Notes under the pieces: generated by a model
Seen by the model: the letters and a program-made list of their open reading frames with translations, nothing else
The model's database searches: none
Told to the model about the DNA's origin: nothing
Shown: one piece after another, positions 7,034 to 12,312 of the stretch
Numbering within the stretch: the stretch's first letter is position 1
How the letters are laid out: each line of letters opens with the position of its first letter
Program-made: the position numbers and the translations under genes
Assembly (NCBI GenBank): GCA_964652975.1
Contig: CAZZCN010000080.1
Coordinates: 1-12,312, forward strand
Direction of reading: 5' to 3'
DNA from: CAZZCN01 sp964652975
GTDB taxonomy: Bacteria; Bacillota; Clostridia; Saccharofermentanales; UBA5734
Length of the DNA stretch: 12,312 nt

Positions 7034-8716
7034 TCACCTCAATTTATATTTATCCATGGTTTGTTTTATTGCATCATTAATTTTCCATTTGGGCGGATAA
7101 AAATATTCAATAGGAGTCGGATTCATATGATATTTTTGCTTTATTCGTGTACGACCAGTTAGCCCTTTAATCTCAGGGTGGGCCATTCTTGAATATTTGT
7201 CAACTTCACAAAAAATATTCTGACAGTCAATGAGCTGTAGTGGACGCCCCCAAAGCGTCTTAAAGTCTATATTTCGCTTTTTAAACTCTTCTTCCTGCTT
7301 GTCTGTCATCAATTTAATTAAATCAACCTCAGATAACCCTCCGAAGTCGGAGAAACATTTCCTTATTCCATCTTTTGCGCCTGGCCCAGGCAATACAAAA
7401 GACATTTCACTGAAATTGGTAAGGTTGCTGTAGTTAATATCAATCGTATATTGGTAAGCAAGAAAATCTCCAATCATCGGATATTCGAGAAACAAACAAA
7501 ATACCTCTTGCATTGATTGGGAATTAAAAACTCGCTTGGGCAATTCGTTTTTCATCATCAATTCAAGTAGCTTTAGATTATTTTGATGTTTGTTTTTATA
7601 TCCAAAACAATTTCCGCCTGAAGGCATTATGTAAGCGCCTGAATAAATTGAGCACTTATTTTTGCGTGCATTGGTTAAGATGTCATCATAATGATTAAAA
7701 TTATATTCATCATAGCGAATCTCTTTTAGTTCGCTTTCAAGTAAAATCCAAGTATCAATTTTATTAAACATTTTGAAAAGAATGATTCTGAAAAATACTT
7801 CTTCTGGAGCATTGTCTCCTTGGTATATTACATTTTTTATGAGGAATTGACTAACCCTGTCTGATGCGCGATATGCATTGGTAAATTTATATGTTTGCAA
7901 AATTGGATCATCTGTCCATAGAGGGGGAAGTTGCTGAAGACGCTTAAAAAAAATGTCCTGTCGTTCTGCAGCAAGATGCCAATATGAATCGAAAACCGAA
8001 GTGGTTTTTGTTGGAGTCCACTTATCTCTCTGTATATGAGAAACTTTTTTTTCATTCTTAGCAGTATGTTCTGATGGATATTTCGAGGATTCTGTTGCTA
8101 TAAACTTCATGATTTTTTCTATTGTTTTTCTTATTGGCCCATTGTTGGTTATTTTTTCAACGTGGTAGTGCTGAGTCTCTTGGTCTGATAGTTTGTTGTA
8201 TGCGGAACAAATATATTTCCACTTTTCTGTGGAGAGTTCTTTCCTGAATGGTTCATCGCGAACAAGTAAAAAAACTATGTTAGGCAAAAGTTCCCCAAGT
8301 ACATTTTTTTCAACTTGAACCATGGACTCTAGTATTTCATATGGCACTCCGCTTGCCTGTCCATAAACTATGGTTGACCACCAATATCGATCTAATATTA
8401 CATGAGTTCCCTGGGAAATGGTCGGTGCAATTTGTTTTTCAATACAATCAATATGTGCCGCAACGTGAAGCATCTGAAGACTTGTAGCAGAAATGTTTTT
8501 AATATTAAAATCTTCTAAACTATGGTGTAGTTCATAAATCAAATGCCCAAGACTCCCCTGAGTCTTGCCTGGGAAACTTAGTATTATTGCGTTTTCTCCT
8601 TGGGCTGTAATGCGTTTTGCAATTTCATTTACAATTGTACTTTTACCTACCCCATCTGGACCTTCAAATATAAAAAGGAGCCCTTTCTTAGGAACCGACA
8701 ACAACTTTTCAGACAT
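7034..8716 (-). CDS. Thymidylate-kinase domain fused to 5-hmdU DNA kinase helical domain
   Basis: A 560-aa two-domain protein. Residues 10-205 form a thymidylate-kinase-type P-loop domain: FEGPDGVGKST Walker A (17-27), SFPG (47-50) and the DRYWWST segment (109-115) that matches the DR[YH] nucleoside-binding motif. Residues about 240-550 match the 5-hydroxymethyluracil DNA kinase helical (HMUDK_hel) family. Its landmarks are PPLWTDDPIL (264-273), YKFTNAYRASDRVSQFL (276-292), YIMPSGG, LPGPGAKDGIRKCF and GRPLQLIDCQNIFCEVDKYS. In phages, hmdU DNA kinase phosphorylates 5-hydroxymethyl-dU in DNA so that the group can be replaced. The PGPGAKDG turn also resembles a helix-hairpin-helix DNA contact. 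The ATG at 8716 (GAGGA upstream) is preferred to the TTG at 8722; it overlaps the previous gene by 8 bp. Whether the kinase acts on free nucleotides or on DNA is not settled by the sequence. Confidence 0.85.
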   Translation of the reverse strand: MSEKLLSVPKKGLLFIFEGPDGVGKSTIVNEIAKRITAQGENAIILSFPGKTQGSLGHLIYELHHSLEDFNIKNISATSLQMLHVAAHIDCIEKQIAPTISQGTHVILDRYWWSTIVYGQASGVPYEILESMVQVEKNVLGELLPNIVFLLVRDEPFRKELSTEKWKYICSAYNKLSDQETQHYHVEKITNNGPIRKTIEKIMKFIATESSKYPSEHTAKNEKKVSHIQRDKWTPTKTTSVFDSYWHLAAERQDIFFKRLQQLPPLWTDDPILQTYKFTNAYRASDRVSQFLIKNVIYQGDNAPEEVFFRIILFKMFNKIDTWILLESELKEIRYDEYNFNHYDDILTNARKNKCSIYSGAYIMPSGGNCFGYKNKHQNNLKLLELMMKNELPKRVFNSQSMQEVFCLFLEYPMIGDFLAYQYTIDINYSNLTNFSEMSFVLPGPGAKDGIRKCFSDFGGLSEVDLIKLMTDKQEEEFKKRNIDFKTLWGRPLQLIDCQNIFCEVDKYSRMAHPEIKGLTGRTRIKQKYHMNPTPIEYFYPPKWKINDAIKQTMDKYKLR

Positions 8717-9515
8717 TTGCAAGTTCCTCTTCTAAGGCTTTTACTAATGATTTATTTTTCCTTTTTGAACCGTGTTTATCACTAATCTTCAAATTTGAGG
8801 CCACACACAATACATCTCTAAATGGAATCCCCATCTCTGTTGCCATATAGCAACCAAGACGATGCAACCCTAAATAATTTCCGTAAGCCTTTTCAAGTAT
8901 TACCTGGTTAGCATAAAGTGCTACAACAGATAGACCATCTTTACCATTTGCTCCGTTCGGGTGGAATATTATTTGCTGGAGACACGGAAAGCCAACTTGA
9001 CGAGCAAAGCGATGATCGTGATTAGGATCAAATATTGCGGCCTGCAAGGCACTGTGTCTATGAATTCCTTTATGCCAAACATTCAAAATATGCTCCAGTT
9101 GATTGAACTCAGAATTTTCTTCCCCAAATGCTGTCAATCTTCTAAAATATACACCGTTTCGATTTGCATGACATTTTTTGATTTTTGGCCACATCTTATT
9201 ATATAATTCATAAAATTTATTCCTGTTCCCGTGGCAATGTTTCCACACTGATTCTGGGAAAATTGTGCTTGCTACTGTATCTACAGGGCTAATGTTAATG
9301 GTTCTAATCTCAAAATCTCTTAGCTGTTTTTCCAGTAAAGTCCTAATTCCTTGTATTTCTATTTGTTTCTCAGAGTTATATGCATTAAAATGAACAATTC
9401 CAGGAGCAAGAATACCTCCTGTTTTATGCCAGCACTTAACAAATGCGCAAGCCCAGGCTTCCGATAATGTATCTCCGTGAATTGGTGCGAACTGTTTGTC
9501 AATGTCAAAACTCAT
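8709..9515 (-). CDS. Divergent thymidylate-synthase-fold protein
   Basis: A 268-aa protein. The C-terminal half follows the thymidylate synthase core: RHSALQAAIFDP (153-164), then PCLQQI with the presumed nucleophile Cys178 (E. coli ThyA Cys146), a beta-strand ending ALY, and YGNYLGLHRLGCYMATEMG (211-229) with the conserved Asn (ThyA Asn177). Thymidylate synthases and phage dUMP/dCMP hydroxymethylases add a one-carbon unit from methylene-tetrahydrofolate to C5 of a pyrimidine nucleotide. Here the His after the Cys is Leu. The YQRSxD phosphate/base motif reads YANQVI, so Arg166, Ser167 and Asp169 are all replaced. The HxY motif is also missing and the protein ends soon after. The substrate must therefore differ, or the protein binds rather than converts. 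It overlaps both neighbours (ATGA with the peptidase gene, 8 bp with the kinase gene). Confidence 0.7.
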   Translation of the reverse strand: MSFDIDKQFAPIHGDTLSEAWACAFVKCWHKTGGILAPGIVHFNAYNSEKQIEIQGIRTLLEKQLRDFEIRTINISPVDTVASTIFPESVWKHCHGNRNKFYELYNKMWPKIKKCHANRNGVYFRRLTAFGEENSEFNQLEHILNVWHKGIHRHSALQAAIFDPNHDHRFARQVGFPCLQQIIFHPNGANGKDGLSVVALYANQVILEKAYGNYLGLHRLGCYMATEMGIPFRDVLCVASNLKISDKHGSKRKNKSLVKALEEELANV

Positions 9516-10387
9516 AATTGGTCATCCTCTGTTTCTAGAAGGAATCTACAACGCGCTAATCCCTCATAGTATTTTCTCGATATACGAATATTAACAGCCC
9601 ATTCTGACTTATTGGCAAATGCTTTAGAGTATCCCGGTCTTTGAGCTTGCCATATGGAATAATACTTATTCCGTAAAATATTACTAATTAAATTCTCATC
9701 TTTTACCTCAACATCGTGAGGCAGAACAAGAATGTCGCCAACCTCTAATGTGGCGGCACAATGCTTCCAAAAGTAATCGACAAACACCACCTCTTGTTGT
9801 GGCGAAGCTCCATAATTTGCTTTTATGGTTTTTGGCGTAACGTTGAGTAAATCTTCACACTTCTTATCGCTAATAATATTTAAGCCCCACCTAAAATGTG
9901 TTATCAAGGTGGTATATCCCACGCCAAAATATGATGCTAGAGAATACGCTTGATCCGCTGTGATTGTTGCCGCTGACCATGTTCGCTCCCTAATCGTACT
10001 TATCACTGCGAGTTGCGGCATGAGTAAGTAACCAGCGAATGAATCTGCTAAAAATTCCTCTGGACTTTTGGTGTTTTCGTTCTGAGATATTTTTAATTCC
10101 TCTAGGCGAACTCCATGCCCCAACAAATGATGTGCCAATTCATGAGCACAAGTAAAACTACGCCTTCCCGCTGGCCGCTGAGAGCCTATAAGTATAGATG
10201 GGCGAGGCGTTGGAGAATACATTCCTTCCAGTGACGACACGTTAACAAACCACACGTCACACCCTTGATGTTCTGCTATAAAAAAAGGGTCTAATGGTGC
10301 TGTTTGCTGTACATTGGCTCGAATGCGACAACTTGTTGCTTTGGCTACAGCTTTTCTTGCTAAATCCTTTTTTACTTCAAAATTCAT
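9512..10387 (-). CDS. ImmA/IrrE-family zinc metallopeptidase
   Basis: A 291-aa protein. FTCAHELAHHLLGHG carries the HExxH zinc motif (His82, Glu83, His86), and EEFLADSFAGYLLMP (110-124) supplies the third ligand (Glu111) and the family's typical ADxFAxxLLMP ending. ImmA of ICEBs1 and IrrE/DdrO-type peptidases cleave a partner XRE repressor to switch on a mobile element or stress regulon. The N-terminal 50 residues and the C-terminal extension (about 170-291, with YYSIWQAQRP) are the variable parts. AAGGAG precedes the ATG, and the start overlaps the stop of the XRE gene (ATGA), which fits a regulator-protease pair. The partner and trigger are inferred. It then overlaps the TS-like gene by the same ATGA arrangement. 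Confidence 0.9.
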   Translation of the reverse strand: MNFEVKKDLARKAVAKATSCRIRANVQQTAPLDPFFIAEHQGCDVWFVNVSSLEGMYSPTPRPSILIGSQRPAGRRSFTCAHELAHHLLGHGVRLEELKISQNENTKSPEEFLADSFAGYLLMPQLAVISTIRERTWSAATITADQAYSLASYFGVGYTTLITHFRWGLNIISDKKCEDLLNVTPKTIKANYGASPQQEVVFVDYFWKHCAATLEVGDILVLPHDVEVKDENLISNILRNKYYSIWQAQRPGYSKAFANKSEWAVNIRISRKYYEGLARCRFLLETEDDQL

Positions 10388-10734
10388 TTGCCCTTCTCCT
10401 TTGGTTTTAGGGAAGTAAGCAAATCAATCACCTTTTCAAGGTCTTCCTGCTTTAAGTTCGCAACATCTCTTGCTGCTAGTTGAAGTGTATCTCGCATTGT
10501 GTTTATTTCAGTAACTCCACGACCAGCTAACCAGTCTATGTCTACCTGATATAAATCTGCAAAAATGACAAGCTCTTCTGCCGAAACGCGTCTTCTTCCT
10601 GCTTCAATTTCAGAAATAGATGGGCGAGGAATTTTTAATTCCAATGCGGTTTGTCCTTGAGATAATCCTGCTCGTTTTCTTGCAATTGCAATTCTAGATG
10701 CAATTATTTTTCGAATTTTTTCCTGATCACTCAT
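10384..10734 (-). CDS. XRE/cI-type helix-turn-helix regulator
   Basis: A 116-aa DNA-binding protein. The HTH spans about residues 12-66: ASRIAIARKRAGLSQGQTAL, then LKIPRPSISEIEAGRRRVSA, and LVIFADLYQVDIDWLAGR. This is the standard five-helix XRE fold. A short C-terminal helix (LEKVIDLLTSLKPKEKGK) may dimerise. The ATG at 10734 is preferred because GGAG lies nine bases upstream; the in-frame ATG at 10749 has only an A-rich leader. It is second in the operon and coupled by ATGA to the ImmA/IrrE peptidase. The most likely job is repression of the operon promoter through the twin GTAA..TCTTAC palindromes at 11064-11078 and 11110-11124. That pairing of protein and site is inference. Confidence 0.9.
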   Translation of the reverse strand: MSDQEKIRKIIASRIAIARKRAGLSQGQTALELKIPRPSISEIEAGRRRVSAEELVIFADLYQVDIDWLAGRGVTEINTMRDTLQLAARDVANLKQEDLEKVIDLLTSLKPKEKGK

Positions 10735-10754
10735 GATATATTGCTCCATTTTTT

Positions 10755-11042
10755 TTAGTTTTTCTGACTAATTTCTACCAATCGATCGGCGACCTGTTCA
10801 ACAGTCAATGCACATGGATTGTTATTGGTGTCTTTTCCAACAAAAATACTAGGCAAATCAACTTTCAAATTAAATTTTTCAAAACAACTTATCGTTGCCA
10901 CTACTCCCATCATGCTATCAAAACCTATTAAATCTCCAATAGGACGTGTTTGTAGTGTAACTTCCTGCTTTTTTCCATCCAGTCCGTCACTAATCTCTTC
11001 GAGAACGCTTTTTATTCCTTTCAACGCTTCGTCTTTGCTCAT
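10755..11042 (-). CDS. Acyl-carrier-protein-like phosphopantetheine-binding protein
   Basis: A 95-aa protein. IGDLIGFDSMMGVVATISCFEKFN matches the carrier-protein helix II: the Ser of GFDSM (Ser43) is the expected 4'-phosphopantetheine attachment site and is followed by the hydrophobic, acidic helix. SIFVG and LTVEQVADRLVEI form the usual C-terminal helix. The 20-odd N-terminal residues are charged and helical. Carrier proteins hold acyl or aminoacyl groups as thioesters for transfer. No adenylating enzyme, ketosynthase or phosphopantetheinyl transferase gene lies in the window, so charging would need enzymes elsewhere. It is the first gene after the promoter, with AGGAG six bases before the ATG, and lies 20 bp before the XRE gene. 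Its place in a regulator-peptidase-nucleotide enzyme operon is unusual. Confidence 0.75.
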   Translation of the reverse strand: MSKDEALKGIKSVLEEISDGLDGKKQEVTLQTRPIGDLIGFDSMMGVVATISCFEKFNLKVDLPSIFVGKDTNNNPCALTVEQVADRLVEISQKN

Positions 11043-11063
11043 AACAATCTCCTAATTTTAATT

Positions 11064-11078
11064 GTAATATTATCTTAC
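11064..11078. promoter_or_regulatory. Candidate operator 1, overlapping the -10
   Basis: GTAATATTATCTTAC has GTAA/TTAC outer arms and matches the near-perfect palindrome at 11110-11124 in 11 of 15 positions. It covers the -10 hexamer and the probable start point, where a bound repressor would block RNA polymerase. The best guess for its ligand is the XRE protein of the operon. Confidence 0.5.
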
Positions 11079-11100
11079 ACCATGTTTGCAAATCTGTCAA
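11072..11100 (-). promoter_or_regulatory. Sigma70-type promoter of the six-gene operon
   Basis: Read on the - strand: a perfect TTGACA (11095-11100), a 17-base spacer, then TAAGAT (11072-11077; four matches to TATAAT). Transcription would start near 11065, giving a leader of about 20 bases with AGGAG before the ACP-like start codon at 11042. This is the best promoter in the window and the only one needed for the six overlapping genes. Confidence 0.65.
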
Positions 11101-11109
11101 TGCATAAAA

Positions 11110-11124
11110 GTAAGAAATTCTTAC
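11110..11124. promoter_or_regulatory. Candidate operator 2, upstream of the -35
   Basis: GTAAGAAATTCTTAC is a 7+1+7 perfect inverted repeat. It lies nine bases beyond the -35 hexamer, with its centre 46 bp from that of the related site on the -10. Paired sites flanking a promoter are typical of autoregulated XRE/cI-type repressors. Confidence 0.55.
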
Positions 11125-11154
11125 ATTTAGTCGGATTAATGATTGTATTTCTGA

Positions 11155-11454
11155 TGTCTCACTGAAAAAACTCTGATTATCCTCGGCTTGCAGGACGAAA
11201 ATGATATTCAGGCAGCAAAATTGGCCTTTGGCGAAATATTGAGTGAACAAACCTTGAATGCGCAACAAATCAGATTCATTGATGCGATAATAAATTTCTT
11301 AAATGTAAAAGGAATTATTGAGCCGAAGATGTTATTTGAAGCGTCATTTACCGACATTAATTTAGAAGGTGTTGCAGGACTATTCGACCATGCTGTTGCC
11401 GAAAAAATTATATCATTAATTGAAACCATAAATCATAATGCGGAAGCTACGTAA
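11155..11454 (+). pseudogene. hsdR: C-terminal remnant of type I restriction enzyme R subunit (HsdR)
   Basis: From about 11185 the frame reads GLQDENDIQAAKLAFGEIL, then LNAQQIRFIDAIINFL, KGIIEPKMLFEASFTDIN, GLFD and a SLIETINHNAEAT end. This is the EcoEI-type C-terminal domain of HsdR, which docks the R subunit (translocase/endonuclease) onto the M2S methylase. The natural C-terminus and stop are present, but the frame is closed by TGA at 11152-11154 and roughly the first 90% of the usual protein of about 800-1000 aa is missing. No ribosome binding site or ATG precedes it, so it should be inert. The break lies directly beside the operon promoter, so the operon or an event near it replaced the rest of an older restriction locus. 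Confidence 0.85.
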
Positions 11455-11476
11455 AAAATATCGCTAACTGGAAAAA

Positions 11477-11507
11477 TGTTACGTGGCGGGTTAAAATGGG
11501 CCACTCA
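11477..11507 (+). repeat. Possible left end of the IS21-like element
   Basis: TGTTACGTGGCGGG followed by TTAAAATGGGCCACTC lies 50-80 bp before the IstA-like start codon. IS21-family ends begin with TG and contain GTGG/CCAC-type sequences before istA. Without a right end or a target duplication this is only a plausible boundary. Confidence 0.3.
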
Positions 11508-11556
11508 AAGAGTATATTTTGTCATCGTATGCAAAACCTAACAAAGGATGCGGACA

Positions 11557-11832
11557 ATGACAAATTACGTTGGAGTGGCAATGGAAAACTCAATCATTAC
11601 GTTGAAGTGTCATGGCTGGTCGAATAGTCGCATTGCCTTGCAACTGAGCGTAAACCGGAAGACCGTAAACACTTATGTCAAGCGTCATTTACGATTTAAC
11701 GATTGTTCAAGCCAACTCTCCGAGAATAGTGGACAATCTTACGCCAATAGGACAAAATATCTTGCCATTTTTATCGCATTTTTCTTGAAAAAATATTTTG
11801 ATAGTTTAGACTATGATAATGTTAATGTATAA
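11557..11832 (+). pseudogene. istA: Truncated IS21-type transposase IstA (N-terminus)
   Basis: Residues 9-38 (MENSIITLKCHGWSNSRIAL, then QLSVNRKTVNTYV) are the N-terminal helix-turn-helix of IS21-family IstA transposases, whose usual pattern is GWSNRRIAREL.[VI][DN]RKTV..Y. The full protein is about 350-500 aa with a DDE catalytic domain and is followed by the istB ATPase gene; neither is present. Similarity ends at about residue 60. The frame then runs through AT-rich sequence (AIFIAFFLKKYFDS) to a stop. AAGGA eight bases before 11557 makes that ATG the probable original start. It is a broken insertion element at the island edge. Confidence 0.65.
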
Positions 11833-11878
11833 ATTGGGAAAAACAAGGAATTGCCGATGATTGTTCCCCAAAAATTAT

Positions 11879-12172
11879 CAACAAAATTTTGTAAACGAAT
11901 CCGCGATCATAGACGGGAAACCGATACTTGCATTCGGCAAGGATAGCTCAACGGTGTTGTTCGAGGATATGCTGGGTTCAACGGTCGGCTCGGTTGAAGG
12001 GGGGATGTTCAACGCCATCGACCGCAATGCTTTCGGGGAAAGCAATTCCGACAGTGAATTGAACTTCTTCACCGGCAAGCTGCAAGTTGAAGGACTGGGC
12101 TATGCTTTTATGTTCCGCAATTATCGCGCTGAACAGGGAAAATGGCAGAATTCAGACCCACTCGGCTACCCC
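11879..12172 (+). pseudogene. RHS core fragment, + strand
   Basis: The frame reads TVLFEDMLGSTVGSVEGG, RNAFGES, FFTGKLQVEGLGYAF, then FRNYRAEQGKWQNSDPLGYP. This is the RHS-associated core: the H/MLGS motif and the DPLGYP shortly before the core-effector boundary. In intact genes DPLGYP is followed by DGWNN and the effector tip. Here the similarity ends exactly after GYP at 12172, and the sequence continues as the reverse strand of another RHS unit. No start codon or ribosome binding site opens it. It is the broken end of an RHS gene. Confidence 0.8.
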
Positions 12173-12312
12173 GTAGGCTTTCCGCGAAATCATCCTGCCT
12201 TTATAATCATACCCAAACTCCAGCTTTTTATCAGCCGAAATTGCGGCAATTAATCTATTTTCGCCGTCCCAAATGTAAGCCCAAATGCCATCAGACAACA
12301 TATTGCCATCGT
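12152..12312 (-). pseudogene. RHS/YD-repeat fragment, - strand, runs off the window
   Basis: Reading leftwards from 12310 the frame gives DGNMLSDGIWAYIWDGENRL, then IAAISADKKLEFGYDYKGRM and ISRKA. This is the same YD-repeat unit as at 115-186 but intact through YDYxGRM. The similarity ends at about 12176-12179; the next seven codons belong to the other fragment's complement, and a TGA closes it at 12152-12154. The 5' part lies beyond the window and could be a full RHS gene truncated here. It has no start codon in the window, so ATG-based gene calling would miss it. Confidence 0.75.

Noticed and set aside
8709..9515. Ordinary housekeeping thymidylate synthase (thyA)
   Set aside because: The YQRSxD and HxY motifs and the His after the catalytic Cys are all missing, and the gene is locked in an accessory operon.
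5940..11160. Direct repeats marking insertion of the operon as a mobile unit
   Set aside because: Only short matches such as CGGATT are shared between the two edges. There is no integrase gene, no tRNA and no convincing duplication.
1..12312. CRISPR array, rRNA or tRNA genes
   Set aside because: No regularly spaced repeats and no tRNA- or rRNA-like segments were seen on either strand.

Overview
The window looks like an accessory region of a Gram-negative bacterial chromosome. It mixes RHS/YD-repeat debris, exported repeat proteins, a truncated transposase and a restriction-enzyme remnant around one compact, well-organised operon. The RHS fragments (FRNYRAEQGKWQ-SDPLGYP type), the exported HEAT-like protein and the membrane-anchored transglutaminase-like protein recall what I know from the PVC group (Lentisphaerota, Kiritimatiellota, Planctomycetota). 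That placement is an inference; no rRNA or marker gene is present to confirm it.

Left part (1-5205, + strand). An RHS scrap (115-186) precedes an exported HEAT-like protein (272-1222). A gene-free stretch of about 450 bp follows. Next come a membrane-anchored protein with a SirB1/transglutaminase-like fold (1674-3077) and a small secreted protein made of a signal peptide joined to an RHS-core tail and a Cys-rich C-terminus (3161-3694). That small gene is coupled through an ATGA overlap to a very AT-rich, membrane-anchored TPR protein (3691-5205). An empty stretch of about 340 bp with two inverted repeats follows.

Centre (5548-11124, - strand). Six tightly packed genes read leftwards from one promoter at about 11072-11100. 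The promoter is bracketed by two copies of a GTAA..TCTTAC palindrome. In order they are: an acyl-carrier-protein-like protein, an XRE/cI-type regulator, an ImmA/IrrE zinc peptidase, a divergent thymidylate-synthase-fold protein, a thymidylate-kinase domain fused to a 5-hmdU DNA kinase helical (HMUDK_hel) domain, and a radical SAM/SPASM enzyme. Most junctions are ATGA or short overlaps. A 68-aa unrecognised protein with its own strong ribosome binding site lies about 250 bp downstream on the same strand. TS-like, P-loop kinase/hmUDK and radical SAM proteins also occur together in phage thymidine-hypermodification pathways. The operon is therefore the best candidate here for an uncharacterised system: either a base- or nucleotide-modification pathway or a nucleotide-based anti-phage system. 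The XRE and ImmA/IrrE proteins would be its switch, and the ACP a carrier for an activated group.

Right part (11155-12312). The C-terminal tail of a type I restriction R subunit (HsdR) abuts the operon promoter, so an older defence locus was cut here. It is followed by the N-terminus of an IS21-type IstA transposase that runs into unrelated sequence. After that come two RHS fragments in opposite orientation that meet within a few bases at about 12172-12179, showing rearrangement. This right edge looks like a turnover zone.
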